This document shows, one piece after another, positions 7,763 through 16,894 of a stretch of 64,000 nt of DNA. The stretch lies in assembly GCF_003347205.1 (NCBI RefSeq), contig NZ_QQBJ01000007.1, positions 62,001 through 126,000 of the forward strand, given 5' to 3'. The DNA comes from Mycolicibacterium moriokaense (GTDB lineage Bacteria; Actinomycetota; Actinomycetes; Mycobacteriales; Mycobacteriaceae). The notes under the pieces are model-generated. The model was not told the DNA's origin, searched no databases, and saw only the letters and a program-made list of their open reading frames with translations. The first letter of the stretch is position 1, and every line of letters begins with the position of its first letter. The translations under genes and the position numbers were made by a program.

Positions 7763-8107
7763 ATGTCCCTGAAGAAACGAGGCTTGACGTGCGCGATCGG
7801 GGCGCTCGGCGCCGCCGCGCTGCTCGCGACCGCCGCCCCGGCCGCCGCCGACCCGCCGCCGAACTGCACCGCGGCCGACCTGGCGGGCGTGATGACCGGC
7901 GTGACCGCGGGCATGTCGGTCTATCTGTCGACCCATCCCGACGTCAACGCCTTCTTCACCGACCTCAAGGGCAAGCCGCGCGACGAGCAGCGCCAGGCCG
8001 TGACGGACTACATGAACGCCAACCCGCAGGTGGGCGACGAACTGCGAGGGATTCGCGCCCCGGCAGTCGATTTCCGCAACCGTTGCGACGTCGACCTGCC
8101 GGACTAA
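7763..8107 (+). CDS. Hemophore-related secreted protein
   Basis: A 114-residue protein with a signal peptide ending near APAAADPPP. The mature domain has one cysteine at each end (PPNCTAADL and RNRCDVDL) and the helix-rich pattern STHPDVNAFFTDLKG...YMNANPQVGDELRGIRAP typical of the mycobacterial hemophore-related family to which the haem-binding protein Rv0203 belongs. ATG at 7763 with a strong GGAAGGAG site. It may bind haem in the cell envelope; that function is inferred from family only. Confidence 0.75.
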   Translation: MSLKKRGLTCAIGALGAAALLATAAPAAADPPPNCTAADLAGVMTGVTAGMSVYLSTHPDVNAFFTDLKGKPRDEQRQAVTDYMNANPQVGDELRGIRAPAVDFRNRCDVDLPD

Positions 8108-8117
8108 TCTCGGGGGC

Positions 8118-8591
8118 ATGACGAAGCCGCTGCAGGTCGAGCAGGCCCGGAACCTTCCGCTCAGCCAGGCGGATGTGTTCCGTGATCTGGTTCCGATGCC
8201 GCTGCCGGAGTTGTTCCGACGCTGGTACGGGCCGATCCCGCCGATCAAGGAGACCCGCAACCAGACCGGGGGCTGGGACGCCGTCGGCCAGTCACGCACC
8301 GTCGTGCTGGTCGGTGGCGGCAGCATGCAGGAAACGCTCACCCGGTACGACCCACCGCGATCGTTCGCCTACACGCTGTCCGACGTCAAAGGCCCGCTGT
8401 CGCCGCTGGTCGATCACATCGACGGCGAGTGGACGTTCGAGACCGTCGGCGCAGGCACCAACGTCACGTGGCGATGGACCATCCACCCGCGCAGCGCGCT
8501 GACGGCCCCGCTGCTCCCGGTGTTCGGCAAGCTGTGGAAGGGCTACGCACGGCAGTCGCTGGAGGAACTGTCCCGCCAACTGGTGCACTGA
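8118..8591 (+). CDS. SRPBCC (START-like) family protein
   Basis: A 157-residue single-domain protein of the polyketide cyclase/START-like helix-grip fold. Supporting pattern: an early strand-helix LPLSQADVFRDLVPMPLPELFRRWYGPIPP, the strand QSRTVVLVGGGSMQETLTRYDPPRSFAYTL, then GEWTFETVGAGTNVTWRWTIHPRS and a long C-terminal helix (FGKLWKGYARQSLEELSRQL). Such proteins bind small hydrophobic ligands; the ligand here is unknown. It starts 10 bp after the hemophore-related gene and probably shares its transcript, and it ends 13 bp from the convergent HAD phosphatase. Confidence 0.75.
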   Translation: MTKPLQVEQARNLPLSQADVFRDLVPMPLPELFRRWYGPIPPIKETRNQTGGWDAVGQSRTVVLVGGGSMQETLTRYDPPRSFAYTLSDVKGPLSPLVDHIDGEWTFETVGAGTNVTWRWTIHPRSALTAPLLPVFGKLWKGYARQSLEELSRQLVH

Positions 8592-8604
8592 CCGCCGCCG
8601 GCGG

Positions 8605-9345
8605 TCAGGGGATCCGGTAGAAGGGGTTCGGCAGTAGGAACGTGCGCTCGGCGAAGCCGCCGTCGAGGTCCGATGGCTGGTCGCCCATGTTCGCGATGAT
8701 GGTATAGCCGTGCTGCTCGATCGCCTGCCGTTGCGGCGCCTTGAAGTCGGCAGCCGAAACATAGTGTGCGCCATCGGGTTCCATGATCAGGCGGGTGAAG
8801 TCGCGGTACCCGACAGCGGCGAGGTTGCGTTCGGTGGCGGCGCGCTGCGACTCCGGCCTGCCGGTGATGAAGAAGATGGCGGCGCCGCTGTCCTTGGCGG
8901 TGCGATAGACGTCCATGGTGGGCGGGATCAGCGTCGACTCCGCGCGCAGATCCCACGCCCGCCAGCCGCACGGGCCCTGGGGCAGGGCGTCGCACGCGCC
9001 GCCGACGAAGCGGCCGAAGTCGTCGGCCTGGATCGCCGCCCAGTTCGACAGCGCGGTCTCGTCGATGTCGAAGACGACGGCGGGCCGGGCCACCAGCGGC
9101 GCCTGCACGTCGATCCACGGGATGGCCGGCCACGCCGCCTGCTGCAGGTCGGTGAGGTAGGCGCCGCTGTCGTAGTAGTTCGTCGCCTCGGTCTTGAGAT
9201 CGCCGATGTTGGCGGGCTGCACCGGCGGCGGGATGATCGGCGCCGGGGGCGCCGGCGGATCGGCGCGGGCGTTCGGCGCGTAGACGATCGCGGCCGCGCA
9301 GCATGCGCCGAGCAGCACGGGGAACCGGCGCGTTCGCGCGGTCAT
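8605..9345 (-). CDS. Secreted HAD-family acid phosphatase (class IIIB)
   Basis: A 246-residue protein with a signal peptide (residues 1-28, ending APNARA) and a proline-rich start to the mature chain. HAD signatures: motif I VFDIDETAL with the nucleophile and general-acid aspartates, motif II FFITGRPE, a lysine in ADFKAPQ, and motif IV NMGDQPSDLDGG. The spacing fits the HAD-IIIB acid phosphatases, which remove phosphate from small substrates outside the membrane. Its ATG (9343-9345) overlaps the TGA of the alcohol dehydrogenase by one base, so the two are translationally coupled. Confidence 0.85.
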   Translation of the reverse strand: MTARTRRFPVLLGACCAAAIVYAPNARADPPAPPAPIIPPPVQPANIGDLKTEATNYYDSGAYLTDLQQAAWPAIPWIDVQAPLVARPAVVFDIDETALSNWAAIQADDFGRFVGGACDALPQGPCGWRAWDLRAESTLIPPTMDVYRTAKDSGAAIFFITGRPESQRAATERNLAAVGYRDFTRLIMEPDGAHYVSAADFKAPQRQAIEQHGYTIIANMGDQPSDLDGGFAERTFLLPNPFYRIP

Positions 9346-10451
9346 CAGAAGCGGATCAGCCCGCGCAGGTTGCGGCCGCTGCGCAGGTCGTCATAGCCGG
9401 CATTGATCTCGGACAGGTCGTACTCGCGGGTGATCAACTCGTCGAGCTTGAGCTGGCCGGACTCGTACAGGTCGAGCATCCGGAAGATGTCGACGCGCGG
9501 GTTCGACGAGCCGAACAGCGATCCGCGGACCTGCTTTTCGAACAGGGTCAGGTCCACCAGCGACATGCTCACCTGCCTCTCGTCCGGGTGCGCGATAGCG
9601 GTCATCACCACCCGGCCGCGCTTGCCGACCAGGCTGAGCGCCTGCCCGACGTAGTCGCCCTCGGCGACATCGGTGGTGACGACGCAGACGTCGGCCTTCT
9701 GCCCACGGGTCAGGTCGATCACCAGCGAGGCGGCCTCGGCGAGCGTCGCGGCGGTGTGGGTGGCACCGAATTCCCTTGCCCGCGTGCGCTTGTACTCGAC
9801 GGGATCCAGGGCGACGACGTGCCGTGCGCCGACGATGCGGGCGGCCTGCACGGCGTTGACGCCGACCCCGCCGACCCCCATCACCACGACTGTGCTGCCC
9901 GCCGTGGCCTCGCCGGTGTTGATCGTGCTGCCGTAGCCGGTGGTGACGCCGCAGCCGACCAGCGCCGCCTTGTCCAGTGCCACGCTGTCGTCGACCTTGA
10001 CCACCGACGCCGTCGGCACCACGGTGTACTCGGAAAACGTTCCGAGCAAACACATTTGACCGACGTCGTGGCCCCGGGCCCGGAAGCGGTGCGTGCCGTC
10101 CAGCTGCGGGCCCTTGAGCAGATGCATCCCGAGCTCACACAGGTTGCTGATGCCGCGCGCACACGGCCCGCACCGGCCGCAGGCAGGGATGAAACTGAGC
10201 ACCACCGGATCGCCCTCGGCGATACCGGCGACCCCCTCGCCGACCTCCACCACCACACCCGCACCCTCGTGCCCGCCGACCACCGGCATCATCATCTGCA
10301 GGTCGCCGGTGACCAGGTGCTCGTCGGAGTGGCACAGTCCGCTCGCGGTCATCTTGACCATCACCTCGTCGTGGCCGGGGCCGTCGAGGTCGATCTCCTC
10401 GACCTCCCATTTCTGGTGCAGTCCCCACAGCACGGCGGCCTTCGTCTTCAT
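9345..10451 (-). CDS. Zinc-dependent alcohol dehydrogenase, NDMA-dependent/AdhD type
   Basis: The start chosen is the ATG at 10449-10451 (MKTKAAVLW), which has a GAGGAG site 9 bases upstream; a longer in-frame start at 10481 lacks one. The 368-residue medium-chain dehydrogenase has GLCHSDEHL with the catalytic-zinc cysteine, GGHEGAGVV with the zinc histidine, a structural-zinc cluster CGRCGPCARGISNLC, and the nucleotide fold VVMGVGGVGVNAVQAA. It resembles mycobacterial AdhD and the N,N-dimethyl-4-nitrosoaniline-dependent alcohol dehydrogenases that work with mycofactocin; I did not see mycofactocin genes here. It is the first gene of a two-gene unit with the HAD phosphatase. Confidence 0.85.
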   Translation of the reverse strand: MKTKAAVLWGLHQKWEVEEIDLDGPGHDEVMVKMTASGLCHSDEHLVTGDLQMMMPVVGGHEGAGVVVEVGEGVAGIAEGDPVVLSFIPACGRCGPCARGISNLCELGMHLLKGPQLDGTHRFRARGHDVGQMCLLGTFSEYTVVPTASVVKVDDSVALDKAALVGCGVTTGYGSTINTGEATAGSTVVVMGVGGVGVNAVQAARIVGARHVVALDPVEYKRTRAREFGATHTAATLAEAASLVIDLTRGQKADVCVVTTDVAEGDYVGQALSLVGKRGRVVMTAIAHPDERQVSMSLVDLTLFEKQVRGSLFGSSNPRVDIFRMLDLYESGQLKLDELITREYDLSEINAGYDDLRSGRNLRGLIRF

Positions 10452-10514
10452 CGACGGTTGCTCCTCGAGGGTCGGTGTCAAGCCCGATTATGGCCAACAG
10501 GCACACTTTCGTCT

Positions 10515-11372
10515 GTGACATCGAAGCGTGGCCTGGTGCTTGCGGGTGGGGGACTGGCGGGAATCGCCTGGGAAACCGGCATTTTGCGGGGTATCGAAGA
10601 CACCTCGGAGCAGACGGCGCGCGCCCTGCTGGCCTCCGACGTCGTGCTCGGCACGTCGGCCGGTTCGGCGGTCGCCGCCCAACTCGGCAGCGGGCTGAGC
10701 CTCGAGGACCTCTTCGAGCGCCAGATCAAGGGCGTGTCGCAGGAGATCCAGCCGAGCGTCGACATCGACGACATCACCGAATTGTTCCTCAACGCGCTCT
10801 CCGACCCCGACGCGACCACGCAACAGAAGCTGCAACGCATCGGCGCGGTCGCGCAGTCGACGCAGACGGTGCCCGAGGCCGTGCGCCGCGACGTGATCGC
10901 CCAGCGGCTGCCGTCGCACCACTGGCCCGCCCACGACATGCGGATCACCGCGATCGACATCGACACCGGTGAGCTCAGCGCCTTCGACCGGACGTCGGGT
11001 GTCGGGTTGGTCGACGCGGTCGCGGCCAGCTGTGCGGTGCCGGGCGCCTGGCCGCCGGTGACGATCGGCGAGCGCCGGTACATGGACGGCGGCGTCGGCA
11101 GCACCATGAACCTGCGTCTGGTCGCCGACTGCGACACGGTGGTGGTGCTGGTGCCCTCCGGTCGAGGCGCGCCCTCGCCCTTCGGCCGCGACCCGGGCCT
11201 GGAGGTCGACGCGTTCGCAGGCCGCTCGTTCGGGGTGTTCGCCGACGAGGCCTCGCTGAGCGCGTTCGGGCCCAACCCGCTGGACCCCGCATGCCGCGAG
11301 CCGTCCGCGCGCGCCGGGCGAGCCCAGGGCCGTCGCGTCGCCGCCGAGATCGCCGACTTCCTGGCCACGTAG
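10515..11372 (+). CDS. Patatin-like phospholipase (Rv1062-like)
   Basis: The frame is open far upstream, but that part overlaps the alcohol dehydrogenase on the other strand; the real start is most likely GTG at 10515, giving 285 residues. Patatin fold: oxyanion loop LVLAGGGLAGIAWE at the N-terminus, nucleophile elbow GTSAGS (Ser), and catalytic Asp in YMDGGVGS. Patatins hydrolyse acyl chains from lipids. It converges on a second patatin gene (11380-12348) with only 7 bp between stops, matching Rv1062/Rv1063c in M. tuberculosis. Confidence 0.85.
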   Translation: MTSKRGLVLAGGGLAGIAWETGILRGIEDTSEQTARALLASDVVLGTSAGSAVAAQLGSGLSLEDLFERQIKGVSQEIQPSVDIDDITELFLNALSDPDATTQQKLQRIGAVAQSTQTVPEAVRRDVIAQRLPSHHWPAHDMRITAIDIDTGELSAFDRTSGVGLVDAVAASCAVPGAWPPVTIGERRYMDGGVGSTMNLRLVADCDTVVVLVPSGRGAPSPFGRDPGLEVDAFAGRSFGVFADEASLSAFGPNPLDPACREPSARAGRAQGRRVAAEIADFLAT

Positions 11373-11379
11373 CGGGGGT

Positions 11380-12348
11380 TCAGGCGTCAAGCACCTTGAT
11401 GGCCTGGGCCGTCAGCTCGTGGCCGATGTCGATGACCTCGGCGGCGCGATGGAACTCCAGGCTGCGGCACGCCGTCCGGGGCACCTCGATCAACAGGTCG
11501 GGCGGATAGGCGGCGAGCGTGTGCCGCGCCAGCGCGGCCTGGGCGATGTCGATGGTGCGGTTCATCACCTCGAAGCTGCCCATCTTCGGCACGGACTCGC
11601 CGTCCTGCGTCTCCGCCGGCTCATCCTCGTCGGTGACGCTGCTGAACCGGCTGAGCATCGCGCGGCCCGTCTGGGTGTCCAGCAGCGACCGCGCGGCGTT
11701 GTTGTCGAGCAGCGACGACGTGCTTCGCCACATCCGGTTCAGCCACTCCGTCGTGGCCCTCGGCTCGGATTCCGTCGGCTCGAAGCGACCGCCCGCCTCG
11801 CTGCCGCTGAGGCTGACCGCGATGGTCAAGTCGGCGTTGACGGCCGCGACGGGCGCCATCGGCAGCGGGTCGAGGATGCCGCCGTCGGCGAGCAGACGAC
11901 CGTCCAGAATGTGCGGGGTGATGACGCCGGGAATCGCGATGGACGCCCTGATGGCTTCGTCCACCGGCCCCCGCTGCAGCCACACCGACTTGCCCGCGAT
12001 CAGGTCCGTCGTCACCGCGGTGTAGGGGATCGGCAGGTCCTCGATGGTGACCTCGCCAAGGATGTCGCGCACCGCGTCGAGAATCTTGGCGGCGCGCAGC
12101 ACGCCTGCCGCGGTGATCGACGGGTCCAGCAGTCGCAGCACCGCGCGCTGGGTCAACGACATTGCCCACTGGGCGAATTCGTCGAGCTTGCCCGCCGCCT
12201 GCAGGCCCCCGACGAGCGCGCCCATCGACGAACCCGCGATCCCGACGATCTCGTAACCCCGCTCGCGCAGCTCGGTGATCACCCCGATGTGGGCGTATCC
12301 CCGGGCACCCCCGCTGCCGAGAACCAGCGCCACCCGATTGCCAGCCAT
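11380..12348 (-). CDS. Patatin-like phospholipase (Rv1063c-like)
   Basis: Taking ATG at 12346-12348 gives 322 residues starting MAGNRVALVLGSGGARGYAHIGVI, with the glycine-rich oxyanion loop GSGGARG at once. The nucleophile motif is GSSMGA (GXSXG) and the catalytic Asp is in LLADGGILDPLP. This is the RssA/YchK-type bacterial patatin group. A longer reading to 12474 is open but overlaps the SulP gene and lacks family similarity. It converges on the Rv1062-like patatin and lies 65 bp after the SulP gene on the same strand. Confidence 0.85.
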   Translation of the reverse strand: MAGNRVALVLGSGGARGYAHIGVITELRERGYEIVGIAGSSMGALVGGLQAAGKLDEFAQWAMSLTQRAVLRLLDPSITAAGVLRAAKILDAVRDILGEVTIEDLPIPYTAVTTDLIAGKSVWLQRGPVDEAIRASIAIPGVITPHILDGRLLADGGILDPLPMAPVAAVNADLTIAVSLSGSEAGGRFEPTESEPRATTEWLNRMWRSTSSLLDNNAARSLLDTQTGRAMLSRFSSVTDEDEPAETQDGESVPKMGSFEVMNRTIDIAQAALARHTLAAYPPDLLIEVPRTACRSLEFHRAAEVIDIGHELTAQAIKVLDA

Positions 12349-12413
12349 GGGTTCATTCTGCGCCGCCGCGGCGGCCGGCCCGGGCACTTCGTGGCCGGAG
12401 AAGGGTGGCGGAT

Positions 12414-14051
12414 TCACAACTCGTCGATCGAGGACAGGTAGCGGCCCTGGGCCTCGACCTCGTCCCGCCACCACGGCCAGCGGCGCGCCATCGTCAGCAC
12501 CGCCTCGGGCAGCTCGGCATACACCACGCGCAGACCGTCGGTCGCCAGCTGGGTCTCCGCGTCGCGCAGCCCGTCGAGAATCGTCGACGTCACCTTCGGC
12601 TGGTGCGAGAGCACCCAGACCACGGTCGCCGGCGGCGGTTGGCAGGCCTTCGCCATCGCCGCGACGGCGTCGGCGTTGGCCCGCAGGCTGGCGGTGTACA
12701 TGCCGATCTGGGTGCGCACCACAAGCGGATCCTCGGATCGGGTCAGCCGACCTTCGACGCCCTCGGTCCAGCTGCCCGACGCATTGCGGGTCAGCTGCAG
12801 CACGTGGGCGTGATTGACCTCGCGCAGAACGAGATACAGCGTCATCAGCACCCCGGCGCCGACGGCCGGCAGCAGGCCGACGGTCAGGCCGAACAGCGCG
12901 ACGATGGCGGCGAGCAGGAACTCGAACCGGTCGAAGTGGTAGAGCTGCTTCAACGCGCGGACGTCGATCAGCCCCATCACGGCCACGAACACCATCGCGC
13001 CAAGCACGGCGTCGGGCAGCTTGCTCAACACCGGCGCCAGAAACAGCGCCACCAGCACGGCCAGGCCCGCGGTGACCAGACCCGACACCTGCGATCGCGC
13101 GCCCGCCCGCATGTTGACGCCCGTCTGGGAGAAGCCCGCGGCGGGTGGCAGCGAATGGAAGAACGAGCCGATCACGGCGGCCATCCCGTTGGCCGACAAC
13201 TCGCGGTTGGCGTCGATCTGCGGCTCGTCGGGCCTGCGCACGCTGCGCGCGACCGCCACGGTTTCCAGAAACGCCATCAGCGCGATCGCCATGGCGCCGG
13301 GCGCGAGCTGCCCCAGATGGTCGAGCGCGGGCAGGGAGGGCAGCGGAATGCCGCGCGGCACTTCGGGTATCAACTTCACGCCGTGGTCGGTGAGGCCGCC
13401 GTACGCGGCCAGCGCGATGCCGAGCGCGACGACGACGAGGGGGCCGGGGACCGCGGGAAGGAGCTTAGCGATCAGCAGCAGGATCGCGATGCTGACCAGC
13501 GAGAGCACCACGGTGGCCACGTTCGCCCGATCGAGTTGGCGCAGCGCCGACCACACCAGCTTGAAGAAGCCGTCGTGCCCGCCCGACGATTCGACGCCGA
13601 GCAGCTTGGGCAACTGCGCGGCGGCCACGGTGAGCCCGATGCCGGCCTTGAGCCCGATCAGCGTCGCCTGGTTGATGTTCTCGATCACGGCGCCCAGTCG
13701 CAGCAGGCGCGCCACCAGCAGCAGCCCGCCCACCATCAGCGTCAGCGTCACCAAATGCGTTTGCGGATCCGGTGATTCCGCGGCGATGCCCGCGCCCAAC
13801 AGCGCCGATGCGGTCAGCGTGGCGATCGTCGATGTGGTGCTCACACTCGCGGTGCGCGACCCGCCGATGAAGGCGTAGACGACCAGCGGCAGCATGCACG
13901 TGTACAGGCCGATCTGCACCGGCATGTTCGCCACCGTCGCATACGCCATCGCCTGCGGGATGACGACCGCCCCCGCGGCCAGGCCGGCCAGGATGTCGGG
14001 GCGCAGCCACGACTTTCGGTACGGGCTGATCGCCGGTGCAACGGGACGCAT
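12414..14051 (-). CDS. SulP-family anion transporter with C-terminal STAS domain
   Basis: A 545-residue membrane protein. The N-terminal two thirds carry about 11-12 hydrophobic spans and SulP signatures: DILAGLAAGAVVIPQAMAYA at the start and the later SFFHSLPPAAGFSQTGVNM. The hydrophilic C-terminal ~120 residues form a STAS domain. SulP proteins import sulfate, bicarbonate or dicarboxylates; the substrate here is not predictable. It is divergent from a second SulP gene at 14100, with 48 bp between starts. Confidence 0.85.
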   Translation of the reverse strand: MRPVAPAISPYRKSWLRPDILAGLAAGAVVIPQAMAYATVANMPVQIGLYTCMLPLVVYAFIGGSRTASVSTTSTIATLTASALLGAGIAAESPDPQTHLVTLTLMVGGLLLVARLLRLGAVIENINQATLIGLKAGIGLTVAAAQLPKLLGVESSGGHDGFFKLVWSALRQLDRANVATVVLSLVSIAILLLIAKLLPAVPGPLVVVALGIALAAYGGLTDHGVKLIPEVPRGIPLPSLPALDHLGQLAPGAMAIALMAFLETVAVARSVRRPDEPQIDANRELSANGMAAVIGSFFHSLPPAAGFSQTGVNMRAGARSQVSGLVTAGLAVLVALFLAPVLSKLPDAVLGAMVFVAVMGLIDVRALKQLYHFDRFEFLLAAIVALFGLTVGLLPAVGAGVLMTLYLVLREVNHAHVLQLTRNASGSWTEGVEGRLTRSEDPLVVRTQIGMYTASLRANADAVAAMAKACQPPPATVVWVLSHQPKVTSTILDGLRDAETQLATDGLRVVYAELPEAVLTMARRWPWWRDEVEAQGRYLSSIDEL

Positions 14052-14099
14052 CGGTCAAGTTTGGCGTGTCGCGCACGCCCGGGTGGCAATGTTGGCGCG

Positions 14100-15797
14100 A
14101 TGACGACCGAGCAGCCCCACCCGTCCAGGCTGCGACGGGCAGCCGGCGGTCTCGGCAAGCCCAAGCCGCGAGACGTCCTCGCCGGCCTGGTGACCGGCCT
14201 GTTCTCGATCCCCGAAGGGATGGCCTACGCGAGCATCGGCGGGTTCAACCCGGTCGTCGGCCTCTATGCGGGCGTGGTGCCGGGCATCGTCGCATCGGTG
14301 TTCGCCAGGACCGTGCTGATGGTCACGACGCTGACCAGCGCGATCGCGCTGTCGTCGCGCAGCGTGCTGAAGGAGGCGGGCCTGGATCCGACGGACCCGG
14401 CCAACATCGCCGCGCTGGCACTCGTCGTCGGCGCGATCATGCTGATCTTCGGCCTGCTGAAATTCGGGTCGATCATGAACTTCGTCTCCAACGCGGTGAT
14501 GACCGGGTTCAGCACCGGGATCGCGCTGCAGATCATCGCCGGGGTGCTCGGTGACGCGACCGGCTACAAACCGCAGAGCGGCAACACGATCGGCAAGTTC
14601 ATCGACTCACTGGCCCACATCGGACTGTGGCATCCGACCGCCGTGGCCGTCGCGGCGGCCACCGTCGCGGTGTGGGCGGTGTTCCACTTCATCAAGCCTC
14701 TCGAGTCGTTCGCCATCCTGCTGGCGCTGATCGTCGTCACCGTTGTCGTCGCGATCGCGCGCATCGACGTCGAAACCGTCGGCGACATCGCCTCGATCGC
14801 CAATTCGCTTCCCCCGCTGACCGTTCCGAACTTCGCCGTGATGCCCGAACTGTTGGTGGGTGGTGTCGCCGTCGCGCTCGTCGCGCTGGCACAGGCCGCC
14901 GGGATCTCCGCGGCCGTGCCCAACCCCGACGGCAGCCGCAGCAACATGTCGGGCGACTTCACCGCCCAGGGCGCGGGCAACCTCGTCGGCGGGTTCTTCG
15001 GCGCACTGCCCGTCGGCGGCTCGCTCTCGCGCACCGGCGTCGCCACTTCTGCTGGGGCGCAATCGCGTTGGACGGGCATCTTCGCGGGCATCTGGCTGGC
15101 GCTGCTGGTCCTGCTGGCCGGCTCGACCGCCGAGCTCATTCCGATGCCGGTGATCGGCGGACTCATCTTCGTGATCGGGCTGGAACTGGTGATGGGCAGG
15201 CTGCCCGACATCAAGCTGGTGCTCAGCGTCGCGCCGCTGTCGGCGCTCGCCATGCTCGTGACGTTCGCGGCCACCACGCAGCTTCCGCTGCACACCGCGA
15301 TCCTGATCGGCGTCATCACCTCGCTGGTCCTGTACTGCGTGAAGGCCGCCCAATCGGCCCAACTCGTCGGGCTGGCACCCAGCGATGACGGCGGCTGGCG
15401 GGTGGTCCCGGTGCCGCAGCAGTGTGCGAGCAACGACGTCACCGTCCTGCACTACGCGGGCGTCGGGTTGTTCGCCGAGGTGTCGCGCATCGACGAGGAA
15501 TGGCCCAAGGTCGACGATTCCACGAAGGCCGTCGTGGTGCTCAGCCTCCGCGCGCTGCCCGACGTGCCGTCGTCCGTCACGATCAAGGCCCTGCGGCGCT
15601 GGGCGGGCGCGCTGACGGCCAGCGGCGGGCGGCTCATCGTCGCCGGTGTCACCCCCGCGGTGCGGAAGGTCCTCGAGGCGGGCGGGCTGGTCGATGTGCT
15701 CGGCGCCGACGGCATCGTGGACGAAAGCGACCGGATCTTCGGTGCGCTGGACGAGGCGGTGCAGCGCGGTCGGGAGTGGATTGCCCGCGGGTCCTAG
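14100..15797 (+). CDS. SulP-family anion transporter with C-terminal STAS domain (second copy)
   Basis: Starting at ATG 14100 the protein has 565 residues: about 11-12 spans, the SulP signature DVLAGLVTGLFSIPEGMAYASIGGF, FFGALPVGGSLSRTGV in the second half, and a STAS domain near 440-560 (VTVLHYAGVGLFAEVSRI...KAVVVLSLRALPDVPSSV). The sequence is clearly different from the divergent SulP neighbour, so it is a distinct subfamily rather than a recent duplicate. The ribosome site is weak; an upstream start at 14061 would add 13 residues. Confidence 0.85.
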   Translation: MTTEQPHPSRLRRAAGGLGKPKPRDVLAGLVTGLFSIPEGMAYASIGGFNPVVGLYAGVVPGIVASVFARTVLMVTTLTSAIALSSRSVLKEAGLDPTDPANIAALALVVGAIMLIFGLLKFGSIMNFVSNAVMTGFSTGIALQIIAGVLGDATGYKPQSGNTIGKFIDSLAHIGLWHPTAVAVAAATVAVWAVFHFIKPLESFAILLALIVVTVVVAIARIDVETVGDIASIANSLPPLTVPNFAVMPELLVGGVAVALVALAQAAGISAAVPNPDGSRSNMSGDFTAQGAGNLVGGFFGALPVGGSLSRTGVATSAGAQSRWTGIFAGIWLALLVLLAGSTAELIPMPVIGGLIFVIGLELVMGRLPDIKLVLSVAPLSALAMLVTFAATTQLPLHTAILIGVITSLVLYCVKAAQSAQLVGLAPSDDGGWRVVPVPQQCASNDVTVLHYAGVGLFAEVSRIDEEWPKVDDSTKAVVVLSLRALPDVPSSVTIKALRRWAGALTASGGRLIVAGVTPAVRKVLEAGGLVDVLGADGIVDESDRIFGALDEAVQRGREWIARGS

Positions 15798-15825
15798 CGG
15801 AGTTTCTCGCAGCCGTGATTCGAAC

Positions 15826-16251
15826 TCAGCACAGTGAGTCGGCGCCCGCCGTTACGGCGACGATCACCGCGGCCTGTCTGGCCGGGGACAGCTGCGCCCA
15901 CGGGGTGTTGTAGGTCGCGGGTCCCGGCGGCGCGGCGGGGTCCTGGATCGTCTTCAGGAACGGCTCGATCTGAGCTCTGCGGTCGCCGCCCTGCTGGTCG
16001 ATCCAGGTCTTCGCGGCCTGGCAGGCCTGCGAGTATTCCTCTTCGGTCGACTCCGCGTCCGCCCCGACGGCCGTGGTGACCCCGCCGGGGGAGACCTCAA
16101 CGGCGCCCGGTGCAGGGGTGTGGGTTTGCGAACTGGTCGCGGTCGTCGTCGGCGGCGCGGACGACGGCTGGCCGGACTCGCCGCCCGACGAACATCCGGC
16201 GATCGCGACGCTTGCCGCGGCTGCCGCGGCGCACAGGGGGTAGGGGCGCAT
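15826..16251 (-). CDS. lpqV: Lipoprotein, LpqV-like
   Basis: A 141-residue lipoprotein precursor with lipobox SVAIAGC (Cys20 to be lipidated). A low-complexity Ser/Thr/Pro linker follows, then a domain with AESTEEEYSQACQAAKTWI and SPARQAAVIVAVTAGADSLC containing two more cysteines. The sequence and position, next to the Rv1063c and Rv1065 homologues, match my recollection of LpqV (Rv1064c). Function unknown. The divergent cysteine dioxygenase gene starts 132 bp away. Confidence 0.8.
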   Translation of the reverse strand: MRPYPLCAAAAAASVAIAGCSSGGESGQPSSAPPTTTATSSQTHTPAPGAVEVSPGGVTTAVGADAESTEEEYSQACQAAKTWIDQQGGDRRAQIEPFLKTIQDPAAPPGPATYNTPWAQLSPARQAAVIVAVTAGADSLC

Positions 16252-16383
16252 GCAGCCAATCTATGCAACACTCGCCGGCGTGATGGAGGGCGTCTGGTCG
16301 AGGTGGGCCCACCCGCGTGCTGGGTGGGCGTGTTGTCCGGCGTAGCCGCGACCCTCAACCCGTCCGTCACCTCTGGAGCTCTC

Positions 16384-16887
16384 ATGGTTTCCGCCCCCAC
16401 CCGTTTGCGCGTGCCCGACCTGCTGCACGCCGTCGACCAGGCCGCTGACGGAGTGCTCAGCGGCCACTACGAACACCTTCTGCCCGATGGCGGGCTGCCC
16501 GCGGACAACCGCTGGTACGCCCGCATCCACGGCGACGACGAACTGGACATCTGGCTGATCAGCTGGGTCCCCGGCCATGCCACCGAGTTGCACGACCACG
16601 GCGGGTCGCTGGGCGCGCTGACGCTGGTGTCCGGTGCGCTCGACGAGTTCCGGTGGGACGGGCAGGCGCTGCGTCGACGACGCCTCGACGCCGGCGATCA
16701 GGCCGCGTTTCCGCTCGGCTGGGTGCACGATGTGGTGTGGGCGCCGGCACCCGCGGCGCCCGTCGCGCCGACGCTGAGTGTGCACGCCTACTCGCCGCCG
16801 CTGACCGCGATGTCCTACTACCAGGTCACCAGTCGAAACACTCTGCGTCGCAGCCGAACCGAGCTCACCGATGGCCCGGAAGGATAG
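16384..16887 (+). CDS. Cysteine dioxygenase family protein (Rv1065-like)
   Basis: The ATG at 16384 gives 167 residues; the frame is open further up but that part overlaps lpqV. It is a cupin with the cysteine dioxygenase iron triad pattern: H70 and H72 in ATELHDHGGS and H134 in LSVHAYSPPL. The family oxidises cysteine or a related thiol to the sulfinate using Fe(II). The next gene encodes a rhodanese, and the pair (Rv1065-Rv1066 in M. tuberculosis) suggests sulfur handling. The exact substrate is not known from sequence. Confidence 0.85.
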   Translation: MVSAPTRLRVPDLLHAVDQAADGVLSGHYEHLLPDGGLPADNRWYARIHGDDELDIWLISWVPGHATELHDHGGSLGALTLVSGALDEFRWDGQALRRRRLDAGDQAAFPLGWVHDVVWAPAPAAPVAPTLSVHAYSPPLTAMSYYQVTSRNTLRRSRTELTDGPEG

Positions 16888-16894
16888 GTATCTG

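Noticed and set aside
9303-10514. Upstream extension of the Rv1062-like patatin frame
   Set aside because: The extension is antisense to the alcohol dehydrogenase gene, and patatin similarity begins at GTG 10515.
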